Shown: positions 44,404 to 52,684 of the stretch, piece by piece | How the letters are laid out: every line of letters starts with the position of its first letter | Position numbering within the stretch: the first letter of the stretch is position 1 | Source of the DNA: Ruania zhangjianzhongii | GTDB taxonomy: Bacteria > Actinomycetota > Actinomycetes > Actinomycetales > Beutenbergiaceae | Length of the DNA stretch: 64,000 nt | Assembly: GCF_008000995.1 (NCBI RefSeq) | Contig: NZ_CP042828.1 | Span: 3,834,882-3,898,881, forward strand | Direction: 5' to 3' | The notes under the pieces: generated by a model | Told to the model about the DNA's origin: nothing | Database searches by the model: none | What the model saw: only the letters and a program-made list of their open reading frames with translations | Translations under genes and position numbers: made by a program

Positions 44404-45633
44404 GTGAACAATCGCGGGTCCGGGCACCGCTGGGTCCCGTGGGTCGCCGCCGGTGTCCTGGTGGCAGTGTTGGCCGGTTTTAACCAGGGCACGGTGATCA
44501 TCGTGCTCGCGGTGATCACAGCAGTGCTGGGTCTGGCTCTGCTGCTGGTCCGGGGCCAACGCGGCCGTGGGGCAGTGCTGGCCGCCGCCGGCCTGGTGGC
44601 CTGCCTGATCGGCGCCGCGGTCCTCGATTCCGAGCCCACCACTGAGCCACCTACCCCAAGCGCTTCCGCGGAAGCGTCCACCGCTCCCGAGGTGAGCACC
44701 CCTGCTCCGGTGCGGGAGTCGCCGTCGCCGACCGCTTCCGCGGAAGCGTCGCAGACACCCGCCCCGAGCGCTTCCGCGGAAGCACCCTCGCCCAGCCCGG
44801 CCCCCACGGAACCCGAGCCGAGCTCCGGCGGCGAGCTGCGCGCCGTCGACGTGCTCGCCCTGCTGGAGATCAAGGGCCGGGCAGCGAAGACCGGCTATGA
44901 CCGGGATGCCTTCGCCTACCGCGAGGTGGACCTGGACCGGAACGGCTGCGACACCCGCAACGACATCCTGAACCGGGACCTGCAGGCAAGGACCCACCGG
45001 CCGGGCACCGATGGCTGTGTGGTGCTGACCGGGATGCTCGAGGACCCCTTCAGCGGCGAGTGGATCAGCTACGTCCGTGGTGCGGACACCTCCAGCGACG
45101 TGCAGATCGACCATGTGGTGGCACTCTCCGACGCCTGGCAGAAGGGGGCGCAGGCGTGGGATGCGGCCACGTTGCAGGCGTTCGGCAACGACCCGCTGAA
45201 CCTGCTCGCCGTCTCCGGCCCGCTGAACTCGCAGAAGGGCGACGGGGACGCCGCCACCTGGCTGCCACCGAACCGTTCGTACCGGTGCGACTACGTGGCC
45301 CGGCAGATCGCAGTGAAGTACGCCTACGAGCTCTGGGTCACCGAGGCCGAGCACGAAGCGATGGCGCGCATCCTCGGCTCCTGCCCGGACCAGCTGCTGC
45401 CCGAGGGCGCCGAGCCGGCCCAGGAGCCGACCACCGACGTGCCCACGCCAGGACCGGTCGCCGAACCCAGCCAGGCTCCGTCGTCACCTGCTCCAGCCGA
45501 CGACGTTCCCGGGGAGCCGTCCTACGCGAACTGCTCCGAGGTGCGCGCCGCAGGTGCCGACCCGATCCGAGCGGGTGATCCCGGATGGAGCCCCAGGTTC
45601 GACGGGGACGGTGACGGCGTCGGCTGCGAGTAG
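44404..45633 (+). CDS. Membrane-anchored or secreted HNH (DUF1524-type) nuclease with a C-terminal Excalibur domain
   Basis: A 409-residue protein. Two or three hydrophobic helices (about 9-75) are followed by a Pro/Ser/Ala linker containing three SASAEA/TASAEA repeats. A nuclease domain follows with HVVALSDAW and NDPLNLLAV, typical DUF1524 (GmrSD-like HNH) landmarks. The C-terminus ends in the Ca2+-binding Excalibur motif DGDGDGVGCE with NCSEVRAAGADP. The topology suggests the nuclease is outside the cell. DNA scavenging or defence is inference. Confidence 0.85.
   Translation: MNNRGSGHRWVPWVAAGVLVAVLAGFNQGTVIIVLAVITAVLGLALLLVRGQRGRGAVLAAAGLVACLIGAAVLDSEPTTEPPTPSASAEASTAPEVSTPAPVRESPSPTASAEASQTPAPSASAEAPSPSPAPTEPEPSSGGELRAVDVLALLEIKGRAAKTGYDRDAFAYREVDLDRNGCDTRNDILNRDLQARTHRPGTDGCVVLTGMLEDPFSGEWISYVRGADTSSDVQIDHVVALSDAWQKGAQAWDAATLQAFGNDPLNLLAVSGPLNSQKGDGDAATWLPPNRSYRCDYVARQIAVKYAYELWVTEAEHEAMARILGSCPDQLLPEGAEPAQEPTTDVPTPGPVAEPSQAPSSPAPADDVPGEPSYANCSEVRAAGADPIRAGDPGWSPRFDGDGDGVGCE
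44661..44783. repeat. Three exact 15-16-base palindromes inside the nuclease gene
   Basis: CGCTTCCGCGGAAGCG occurs at 44661-44676 and 44733-44748, and the first 15 bases again at 44769-44783. Each codes for ASAEA of the linker. Spacing is 72 and 36 bases. Confidence 0.6.
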
Positions 45634-45674
45634 GCCGCGGTGGTGCACCACGCGCCGCGCGGCTCCCGGCGGGG

Positions 45675-45860
45675 TCAGCGGCGGCAGCCGAACCGACCGG
45701 AGGCTGCCCCCATCGCGCTGCCGATGGCGATCCCGATGGCGACGCCGATCGGCAGGTTGTCCATCAGGATCCCGATGGTCACGCCGACCACCGCGCCGAT
45801 GCCCATCCCGGCCCATGGTTCTGCTCGTCGGGGCCGGTTCGCGCGCTCGTCGGGGACCAT
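45675..45860 (-). CDS. Small glycine-zipper membrane protein
   Basis: A 61-residue protein with a charged N-terminus and a hydrophobic helix pair of glycine-zipper type (GMGIGAVVGVTIG and GVAIGIAIGSAMGAASG). No binding site is convincing; a GTG at 45869 could add three residues. Function unknown. Such proteins often oligomerise in membranes. Confidence 0.5.
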   Translation of the reverse strand: MVPDERANRPRRAEPWAGMGIGAVVGVTIGILMDNLPIGVAIGIAIGSAMGAASGRFGCRR

Positions 45861-45941
45861 GAGGTTCACGCTACGTGGCCGCTGCTGCCCCGAGATCCCC
45901 CGCGCGGCGGAGATCTGCGCCCGCCCGCACGGGGGATTGGC

Positions 45942-46688
45942 TCAGGCGGTGGCGCGGCCGATGAACTCCAGCTGCTCCGGGCTGGGGCCGCCGTGCTCGC
46001 GGCGGATCTGCTCGGAGTTCTCCGCCTGCATCGCCAGCAGCGACTCGCGCATCTGCTCGTCGCCCCGGTGGAACTGGGCGAGCAGGTCCTGCCACTCGCG
46101 GCCCAGGGCCCGCCCTTCCGAGCTGGTCGGGTCCACACCGTTCTCGACGGCGGTCTGCACCCGGCCGATCAGGTGTGGCCAGGCGGCCTGCACCTGGGCG
46201 ATCTGCTCGGCCTCACCTTCCTGACGCTGTGCCAGCTCGGCGAGCTGGTCCGGGGTGAAGTACTTCTCCACGATCTTGTCCACGACGATCACCTTTCTGA
46301 TCAGGGTCAACAAGTCGGCGGCAGTCCGGTCCTCGGCAGCGGTCAGGGTGGCCTGCAGGCTCGCCCGCAGCCGGGTCAGCTCGGCGAGCTGGTCCTCCAC
46401 GGCGGCGAGGTGCTGGCTGAGCACCGGTCCGAGAGGGGCCGAGTTCGCCAGCACCTCGCCGATGGTGGCGAGCGGCACGCCGAGCCGGCGCAGCGCGAGC
46501 ACCTGGTACACCCGCTCCACGTTCGCACCGGTGTAGTACCGGTGCCCGGAGAAGGTATCCCGGCTCGGTGCGACCAGACCGAGGTCGTCCCAGTGGTGCA
46601 GCGTGCGCACAGTCAGGCCGGTGGTTCGGGCGAGCTCACCGATCTTCCAGGTCTCCTGCTCGGCCCGGGCCTCCTGGTCGCTGGTCAC
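45942..46688 (-). CDS. MerR-family regulator with a TipAS-like ligand domain
   Basis: A 248-residue MerR regulator. The N-terminal domain has KIGELARTTGLTVRTLHHWDDLGL. A coiled linker follows, and the C-terminal domain resembles the TipAS antibiotic-recognition fold. The GTG at 46688 is chosen: AAGGA lies six bases upstream, and the 19-bp-spaced promoter at 46739-46769 would start transcription near 46732, which leaves the upstream ATG at 46736 outside the message. Induction by thiopeptide-like compounds is possible but not shown. Confidence 0.8.
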   Translation of the reverse strand: MTSDQEARAEQETWKIGELARTTGLTVRTLHHWDDLGLVAPSRDTFSGHRYYTGANVERVYQVLALRRLGVPLATIGEVLANSAPLGPVLSQHLAAVEDQLAELTRLRASLQATLTAAEDRTAADLLTLIRKVIVVDKIVEKYFTPDQLAELAQRQEGEAEQIAQVQAAWPHLIGRVQTAVENGVDPTSSEGRALGREWQDLLAQFHRGDEQMRESLLAMQAENSEQIRREHGGPSPEQLEFIGRATA

Positions 46689-46738
46689 GACTGTCCTTCC
46701 GTCGACTTCACCGGCCACGGGTGCGGCCGGCGTCATGG

Positions 46739-46769
46739 ACGCTAGGACCTGACGTCACGTGAGGTTCAA
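46739..46769 (-). promoter_or_regulatory. MerR-type promoter with 19-bp spacer and palindromic operator
   Basis: Minus-strand -35 TTGAAC (46764-46769) and -10 TAGCGT (46739-46744) are 19 bp apart, the over-long spacing that MerR proteins correct. The spacer carries the near-palindrome ACCTGACGTCACGTGAGGT (46747-46765). It precedes the MerR gene, so autoregulation is likely. Confidence 0.7.
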
Positions 46770-47185
46770 GTCCTCGGTTCGCCGCGGTAGGGGCCGAAGG
46801 ACCAGAGGTTACCTTCCGGGTCGGCCGCGGCGAACTCGTAGTTGCCGTAGTCCTGGCCGGCCGGTTCGCGCACGATCGTAGCGCCGGCGGCCTTGGCCCG
46901 GGCGTGGAGCTCGTCGACGTGTTCGGTGACCACGTAGCCGCCGAACGTGCCCGGCTCGCGGGTCCATTCGGTACCGGGCTGGTAGGAGCCGAGCATGATG
47001 CCGCCGCCTTCGGGCCAGTCGAGCTGAGCGTGGGCGACCTGGTCGCCGTCGGCGTAGACCGCGGTCTTGACGAAGCCGAAAGCCTCGACCAGGAATTCGA
47101 TCAGGGCCGGGCAGTCCCTGGCCTGCAGCGTGGGCCAGACGGTGGGCGCGGGTGTGCCGTGGGGTGCTGACTGAGGAGTGTTCAT
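46766..47185 (-). CDS. VOC-superfamily (glyoxalase-like) protein
   Basis: A 139-residue VOC fold protein with the paired beta-alpha-beta signatures DCPALIEFLVEAFGF and EPAGQDYGNYEFAAADPEGNLW. The metal-ligand positions are not clear enough to name a reaction. The start is ATG 47185, overlapping the AraC stop by ATGA. The C-terminal stop lies in the -35 box of the MerR promoter. Confidence 0.8.
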   Translation of the reverse strand: MNTPQSAPHGTPAPTVWPTLQARDCPALIEFLVEAFGFVKTAVYADGDQVAHAQLDWPEGGGIMLGSYQPGTEWTREPGTFGGYVVTEHVDELHARAKAAGATIVREPAGQDYGNYEFAAADPEGNLWSFGPYRGEPRT

Positions 47186-48114
47186 ACGCTGGAGTCTGCT
47201 CCGCCCAGGTGGCCGCCGGCTTGGATAATTCGGCGCTCCTGGGTGATCCACTCGGTGGGCGCAGCGTGGGTGAGCTCGCGGAACTCCCGCACCAGGTGGG
47301 ACTGGTCGTAGTAGCCGCACCGGTGCGCGACCTCGGCGAGCGTTCGCGGGTATCCCGTGCTCGCCCCTTGGGCGACCTGCTGTGACGCGTGCTGGAACCG
47401 CATCAGCCGGCTGACCACCTTGGGGCTGTGGCCGACCTCCCGGTCGAAGAGGGTGCGCAGCTGCCGCGGGCTGAGCGCCACGTGCTCGGCCAGCCCGCGC
47501 ATCGAGCCGGTACCGCGGTGGCGGGCCATCCAGGTCCACGCCTCCACCAGCTCGGGACGGACGCGGCCGGCACGGCCGGCGGTATCGGTGCGACGGCGCA
47601 GGTAGTCGGCGATCAGATCGAACCGGCGCGGCCAGTCCGGCTGCTCGAGCAGCTGGTAGCGCAGCCGGGCGATCTCCGCCCCGAGCAGGTCCGTACCCTC
47701 CACGGTGAGCGGGTCCAGCTCGCCGGCGGGAGCCCCGAACAGGACGCGAGCCGCCAGTGGGTGCACGGCAATCTCGATACCGGCCTCGTGACTGGGCTGG
47801 CGCACGTAGGCGGGAGCCGTGTGCAGGCCGGCCACCAGGACCTCATTGGAGTAGGCATGGCTCGAGGCCAGGTGCTCCGGGCTCTCCCCGGTCGCGATCG
47901 GCTCGTCCAGCGAGATGATGAAGGTCAGGTGCGGCGAGGGCAGTCCGCGGTGCACCCCGGGGCGCTGGCCGGAGCTGTGGTAGCCGACAGTGGAGGCGAC
48001 CAGACCGGGCAGGGCTGGAGCGGCTGCCAGGAACGTGTACGGCGGGACGCCCTCGTCCTGCCGGCTCTCATCCTGCTGCGGGTGCTCATTCTGCACCGCC
48101 TGCTCGGTGCCCAT
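47182..48114 (-). CDS. AraC-family regulator
   Basis: A 310-residue regulator with an N-terminal sensing domain (residues about 20-165) and a C-terminal AraC double helix-turn-helix (RGLAEHVALSPRQLRTLFDREVG, and HRCGYYDQSHLVREFRELTH). ATG 48114 is preferred, since the upstream frame lacks support. It is translationally coupled to the VOC gene, so it probably controls that gene and itself. Confidence 0.83.
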   Translation of the reverse strand: MGTEQAVQNEHPQQDESRQDEGVPPYTFLAAAPALPGLVASTVGYHSSGQRPGVHRGLPSPHLTFIISLDEPIATGESPEHLASSHAYSNEVLVAGLHTAPAYVRQPSHEAGIEIAVHPLAARVLFGAPAGELDPLTVEGTDLLGAEIARLRYQLLEQPDWPRRFDLIADYLRRRTDTAGRAGRVRPELVEAWTWMARHRGTGSMRGLAEHVALSPRQLRTLFDREVGHSPKVVSRLMRFQHASQQVAQGASTGYPRTLAEVAHRCGYYDQSHLVREFRELTHAAPTEWITQERRIIQAGGHLGGADSSV

Positions 48115-48168
48115 CCCGCCACGGTAGTGCGCGGGCGGGTGCGACCGGTAGATCAAGTGGCCCCGAAT

Positions 48169-48195
48169 GCGCAGTGTGCGCCGATATCACTGCGC
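48169..48195. promoter_or_regulatory. Inverted repeat upstream of the AraC gene
   Basis: GCGCAGTG at 48169-48176 pairs exactly with CACTGCGC at 48188-48195 (11-base centre). It lies 54 bases before the AraC start and 33 after the TetR stop, so it could be an operator or a terminator. Confidence 0.5.
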
Positions 48196-48228
48196 GTTGG
48201 TGACCGGTCGATCGGACGCCAGCGGGAG

Positions 48229-48789
48229 TCAGAGCAGGCGTTCGACCAGGGCGTCGGTGTAGTCCTGCTCGAAATGCTCCGCCCCGAACACCACCCGGAG
48301 GTAGAGCGGGGCGAGAATGTGGTCGATCACCTCGAGAACCTCGGGCGGGGCTTCGCCGCGTTCCCGGCTCCGGTCGAGCATGGCCTGCAGCTGGTCATAG
48401 CGTTCGTTCGCGAACTCGTCCCGCAGCTGCACACCCGCTGCACCTCCGGCGGACAGGGCGATCGCCAGGCGCAGGACGGCCGGACCGGCGGGTCCGGTGA
48501 TGTCCTGAGCTACCTGGGCTGCGTAGGCGCGCAGGTCCCCTTTCAGGCTTCCGGTGTCCGGAATCGGGGACTGCTCGCTACGCACCACCTCGATGAGCAG
48601 CGCATCGAGACCGCCCCAACGGCGATAGATGCTGCTGTCGGCCACTCCGGCTCGGGTGGCGACGTCACCGACGCTGAAGTTGCCATATCCGGATTCATCC
48701 ACGAGGTCGATGACCGCCCGATGCACGGCTGCCCGGACCCGGGCGCTGCGGCCACCGGGCCGGCGGGCCGGGTGTTCCTGCTCGTTCAC
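48229..48789 (-). CDS. TetR-family regulator
   Basis: A 186-residue regulator with helix-turn-helix FSVGDVATRAGVADSSIYRRW and a TetR_C-like domain. A GTG start at 48789 is used. It is divergent from the hydrolase-MFS pair at 48880; three copies of an AACGCA/TGCGTT half-site lie in the gap. Confidence 0.82.
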   Translation of the reverse strand: MNEQEHPARRPGGRSARVRAAVHRAVIDLVDESGYGNFSVGDVATRAGVADSSIYRRWGGLDALLIEVVRSEQSPIPDTGSLKGDLRAYAAQVAQDITGPAGPAVLRLAIALSAGGAAGVQLRDEFANERYDQLQAMLDRSRERGEAPPEVLEVIDHILAPLYLRVVFGAEHFEQDYTDALVERLL

Positions 48790-48800
48790 ACCGTCAGCAT

Positions 48801-48854
48801 AACGCAGTTCGCTCTTGCGTTTACGGTCCTGCTCCTGCTACGTTCGCAAACGCA
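48801..48854. promoter_or_regulatory. Three AACGCA half-sites in the TetR/hydrolase gap
   Basis: AACGCA at 48801-48806, TGCGTT at 48816-48821 and AACGCA at 48849-48854. The first two form an inverted repeat with nine bases between. CGTTCGCAAACG at 48841-48852 is also nearly palindromic. They are candidate TetR operators. Confidence 0.5.
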
Positions 48855-48879
48855 GCTATCCACTGCTTTAGGAGTGAGA

Positions 48880-50124
48880 GTGAAACCCCTGTTCTTCCCT
48901 GACGACGCCCAGTTCTGGTTCGAGACACTGCGTACCTTCGGGCACATCACCTACGGCGGCGCCGACTTCGGCGAAGTCGCGGTGACCGCCGAGCGGATCA
49001 CCTCTGGTGACTACGACAGCTGGCACGACCAGTGGCGGCACACTGCCGACCGAGTGGCCGGCGAAGGCCGCGACAGCCTGGCCAGCGGTCACCGGATCAG
49101 TGCCCGGGACGCCTTCCTGCGCGCCTCGAACTACTACCGCAACGCCGAGTTCTTCCTGCACGGGGACCCGGCCGACCCGCGGATCCGCACGGCCTACGAC
49201 GCCTCGGTCGACTACTTCCGGCGGGCCGGAGCCCTGTTCAGTCCAGCGATCGAACCGGTCGAGATCCCCTATGCCGACACAGTGCTGCCCGGCTACCTGT
49301 ACCGGGCCGACCACTCCGGCGCCCCACGGCCGACCGTGGTGATGTTCAACGGCTTCGACGGCAGCGTGGAGGAGATGCACTTCTTCGGCGCTGCCGCCGC
49401 CCTCGAGCGCGGCTACACGGTGCTGTCCTTCGACGGCCCCGGCCAGCCGGGCACGCGCCACCACCACGGACTCACCTTCCGCCCAGACTGGGAGAACGTG
49501 GTCGGTCCCGTGCTGGACTACGCCGGGACGATTCCCGAGGTCGACCCGGACCGGATCGCACTGCTCGGCAACAGTATGGGTGGCCTGCTCGCTCCGCGTG
49601 CGGCAGCATTCGACCAGCGGATTGCTGCGCTCGTCGCGCTGGACGGTGTCTACGACCTGAGCCTCGTGGCGACGTCGCTGTTTCCGGGCGATGCGGCCGA
49701 GGCCGAACGCCGGCTGCGAGCCGCCGATGACCCCGAGGTGGACGCCGCACTCGCCGCCGCCATGGCCGCGGACCCGACGGCACGCTGGGCCATCGAGCAC
49801 GGCATGTACGTGCTCGGCGCCGCCACCCCGCGCGCCTTCGCTGCCGCCTACCTTGACTACCACCTGCGGGACGGCATCGCGGAGCAGATCAGCTGCCCCA
49901 CCCTGGTGTGCTCCGGCACCGAGGACGACTTCTTCGCCGGGCAGCCCGAGCTGCTGTTCGAGCACCTGACCTGCACGAAGACACTGGTGCCGTTCACTGC
50001 GGACGACGGCGCTGGCGCGCACTGCCAGGCCGGCGCCCAGCGGCTGGCCTACGCCCGGGTCTACGACTGGCTGGACGACGTCTTCGGCGCCCAGCCCTCG
50101 CGCGCCGCGAGCTCACCCACCTAG
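48880..50124 (+). CDS. Alpha/beta hydrolase (esterase or FrsA/DHPON-hydrolase-like)
   Basis: A 414-residue protein. An N-terminal cap region (about 1-130) precedes an alpha/beta-hydrolase core with MFNGFDGSVEEM, nucleophile Ser232 in GNSMGG and a C-terminal GAHCQAG carrying the His. The cap and length resemble the FrsA/2,6-dihydroxypseudooxynicotine hydrolase group. GTG 48880 follows TAGGAG by five bases. It is eight bases from the MFS pump gene. Confidence 0.8.
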   Translation: MKPLFFPDDAQFWFETLRTFGHITYGGADFGEVAVTAERITSGDYDSWHDQWRHTADRVAGEGRDSLASGHRISARDAFLRASNYYRNAEFFLHGDPADPRIRTAYDASVDYFRRAGALFSPAIEPVEIPYADTVLPGYLYRADHSGAPRPTVVMFNGFDGSVEEMHFFGAAAALERGYTVLSFDGPGQPGTRHHHGLTFRPDWENVVGPVLDYAGTIPEVDPDRIALLGNSMGGLLAPRAAAFDQRIAALVALDGVYDLSLVATSLFPGDAAEAERRLRAADDPEVDAALAAAMAADPTARWAIEHGMYVLGAATPRAFAAAYLDYHLRDGIAEQISCPTLVCSGTEDDFFAGQPELLFEHLTCTKTLVPFTADDGAGAHCQAGAQRLAYARVYDWLDDVFGAQPSRAASSPT

Positions 50125-50132
50125 GAGATTGC

Positions 50133-51521
50133 ATGGCACTGGCAGTCGAAACCCGCAGCACGCCGTACACGAAGCGCTGGGCCGCCCTCGCCGTCATCCT
50201 CGGCGCGGAGGCGATGGACCAGCTGGACGCCTCGATCGTGGCCGTCTCGGTGCCGACCATCCGCGACGACCTCGGCGTCTCACTGCCGGTCATGCAGTGG
50301 ATCGTCGCGGGCTACTCGCTCGCGATGGCCGTCGGCCTGATCACCGGCGGCCGGCTCGGTGACATCGTCGGCCGCCGGCGGATGTTCCTGGCCGGTGTGC
50401 TCGGATTCCTGCTCACCTCCCTGCTGTGCGCGCTCGCACCTTCTGGTGAGGTATTGATCGCGAGCCGAATCCTGCAAGGCCTGTGCGGGGCCCTCATGCT
50501 CCCGCAGGGCTTCGGGATGATCAAGGAGATGTTCCCGGCGCAGGAGATGGTCAAGGCCCTGGCGATGTTCGGACCGGTGATGGGGCTCTCCTCGGTCGGC
50601 GGGCCGATCGTCGCCGGCGTGCTGATCGATCTCGACCTGTTCGGCCTGGGCTGGCGGTCCAGCTTTCTCCTCAACCTGCCGGTGGGGCTGCTCACCCTCG
50701 TGGCAGGGATACGGCTGCTACCGCACCGCCGCCAGGCACGAGCAGCCCCGGTCCGGTTGGACCTCCCGGGGGTGCTGCTCGCGGGCTCCGGGAGCCTGCT
50801 GCTGATCTTCGGTCTGGTCCAGGGTGGCGAACTGGGCTGGCCGAGCTGGACGTTCCTCGCGCTCGCCGCCGGCATCGCCGTCTTCGGCGTGTTCGCGCTG
50901 CGCATCCGGCGGGTGCGGTTCCCGCTGGTGGAGCCGAGCCTGTTCGGCAAACGGGCCTATACCGGCGGTGTACTGATCGCCATCATGTTCTCCGGACTGG
51001 TCGCCTCGCTGGCGCTGATCCTCAACCTGCTGACCCAGCTGCAGCTGGGCTACTCCCCGACCGAGGCGGGCGTGGCGATGGCACCGGTCTCTGTGGGCGT
51101 CGTGATCGGAGCGGTCGGCGGCTTCGGTCTCGCTCGCCGGATCGGACGCCGCACTCTTCAGCTGGGGCTGATCGTGACCGGGGTCGGTCTGCTCACGCTG
51201 CTGGCCCTGCTGCCCGAGGCAGGCGGGAGCCCCTGGTATCTCGTTCCCGGGGTCTTCATCGCCGGCCTCGGCATGGGGCTGATGATCGCGCCCCTGTTCT
51301 CTTTCATCCTGGCCGGCGTGGATGACCACGAGGTGGGCTCGGCCTCCGGCGTGCTGACCGCCAGCCAGCAGCTCGGGTCTGCCCTCGGGGTCGCGACGCT
51401 CGGCACGCTGTTCACCGCCACCTCGTTCAGCGCGACCCTGCTTGCCATGGGCGCGGCGCTGGTGCTGACCTTCGCTCTGGTATTCCTGCTCCCCCGGCAC
51501 GGGCGCGCCGAGACCGCCTAG
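50133..51521 (+). CDS. MFS drug transporter (DHA2, EmrB/QacA type)
   Basis: A 462-residue major facilitator protein with about 14 membrane helices and the DHA2 features LDASIVAVSVPTI and LGDIVGRRRMF. Such pumps export diverse toxic compounds by proton antiport. ATG 50133 has GGAG nearby. With the hydrolase it forms an operon probably repressed by the divergent TetR protein, which could degrade and export the same compound (inference). Confidence 0.9.
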   Translation: MALAVETRSTPYTKRWAALAVILGAEAMDQLDASIVAVSVPTIRDDLGVSLPVMQWIVAGYSLAMAVGLITGGRLGDIVGRRRMFLAGVLGFLLTSLLCALAPSGEVLIASRILQGLCGALMLPQGFGMIKEMFPAQEMVKALAMFGPVMGLSSVGGPIVAGVLIDLDLFGLGWRSSFLLNLPVGLLTLVAGIRLLPHRRQARAAPVRLDLPGVLLAGSGSLLLIFGLVQGGELGWPSWTFLALAAGIAVFGVFALRIRRVRFPLVEPSLFGKRAYTGGVLIAIMFSGLVASLALILNLLTQLQLGYSPTEAGVAMAPVSVGVVIGAVGGFGLARRIGRRTLQLGLIVTGVGLLTLLALLPEAGGSPWYLVPGVFIAGLGMGLMIAPLFSFILAGVDDHEVGSASGVLTASQQLGSALGVATLGTLFTATSFSATLLAMGAALVLTFALVFLLPRHGRAETA

Positions 51522-51551
51522 CTGCCCCGACCGGAATTGCGATGAACCCTG

Positions 51552-51605
51552 GCAGGTCTGGCAGGCCCGGCAGGCCCGTCAGGTCTGTCAGGCTCGTCAG
51601 GCCCG
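51552..51605. repeat. Six 9-base tandem units
   Basis: Six nine-base copies of the form KCAGGYCYG (for example GCAGGCCCG). The array ends inside the stop-codon region of the WYL gene. There is no clear hairpin. Confidence 0.6.
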
Positions 51606-52562
51606 ATAGCGACCAGCGACAGCTTCGGCACGGTCACGCAGCGCCGTCCGCAGTGAGTCTGGAGCCAGAACCTCGGCGTCGGTGTCCAGCTGCCAGACGG
51701 CCCACACCGCATGCCGCAGATCCTCGAAGTCGACGTCGAGACGAACCCAGCCGTCAGCCTCTGACTCTTCCGCACGGACCGCACGCACGGTGTTCAGGAG
51801 TTCTTCGCGCCGCGTCGGATTGACTCTCACCAGTACCTGAAGGTGGTTCTCAGCGAGAAACTGGGCACTGCGCTCGGTCCAGATCCGGTCGAGGTCCACC
51901 TGATCCGGGCGCTGCGCACGTTCCGGCAGCACTGCTGCCGTCATCATGCGCGAGACCCGGTAGGTGCGATCCTTCCCCGCCTTGATAGCCAGCAGGTAGG
52001 TACGGCCCCGGACGGTGACCAGACCAATCGGGTCAACGGTGTGCCAGCGGGGTTCCCGCTCTGGCGCGGCGTAGTGGAAGCGGAGCCGGTGCCCGGTGAG
52101 CACGGCCTGGCGAACCTGACCCATCACCGCGCTCGCTGCCTCCTCGGGGACCAGTCGCCTGGAGAGCAGATCGGTCTCCGGCTCAACCAGGAACCGAGTG
52201 GCGGCATCGTCCAGGCTGGCCCGATGCCCCTCGGGCAGCGCATCCACCACCTTCCGCATCGCGGAGGCGAGAGCGGTGCCGAGGCCGAAGACCTTGGTGC
52301 CGCGCCCCGACCCGGCGGTGAGCAGTGCGAGCGCCTCGTCATGGTTCAGCCCGGTCAGCTCGGTGCGCAGGCCCGGTAGGAGCGAGAACCCGCCGTGTCG
52401 CCCGCGATCAGCGTAGAGCGGGATGCCTGCTGTCGACAGGGCCTCGACGTCGCGCAGCACAGTACGCGCGGACACCTCCAGCTCGCCGGCCAGTTGACCC
52501 GCAGTCATCCGGCCCCGCTGCCGCAGCAGCAGTACCAGAGAGACCAACCGATCGGCACGCAC
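51597..52562 (-). CDS. WYL-domain transcriptional regulator (YafY/DeoR-like)
   Basis: A 321-residue regulator. The N-terminal helix-turn-helix includes GRMTAGQLAGELEVSARTVLRD. The WYL domain lies at about 135-220, and a C-terminal WCX-like extension follows. GTG 52562 (protein starting VRADRLVSLVLLL) is preferred over the ATG at 52586, because an exact 15-base palindrome sits at 52569-52583 and would otherwise be coding. It is divergent from the RidA gene. Confidence 0.85.
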   Translation of the reverse strand: MRADRLVSLVLLLRQRGRMTAGQLAGELEVSARTVLRDVEALSTAGIPLYADRGRHGGFSLLPGLRTELTGLNHDEALALLTAGSGRGTKVFGLGTALASAMRKVVDALPEGHRASLDDAATRFLVEPETDLLSRRLVPEEAASAVMGQVRQAVLTGHRLRFHYAAPEREPRWHTVDPIGLVTVRGRTYLLAIKAGKDRTYRVSRMMTAAVLPERAQRPDQVDLDRIWTERSAQFLAENHLQVLVRVNPTRREELLNTVRAVRAEESEADGWVRLDVDFEDLRHAVWAVWQLDTDAEVLAPDSLRTALRDRAEAVAGRYRA

Positions 52563-52568
52563 GTGGTC

Positions 52569-52583
52569 ATTCTTATCAAGAAT
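52569..52583. promoter_or_regulatory. Palindrome at the WYL gene start
   Basis: ATTCTTATCAAGAAT has 6-bp arms and a 3-base centre. It lies seven bases upstream of the chosen GTG, so it could be the WYL operator. Confidence 0.5.
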
Positions 52584-52684
52584 CATGACATGACGTGTCG
52601 TGTTTTGTTGTCAGGCTTGGTCTGAGGGGCGTCGAGGACGGCGGCTACCCAGCCGCCGGGCGCCCCGCAACGATGGGAGTCGAA

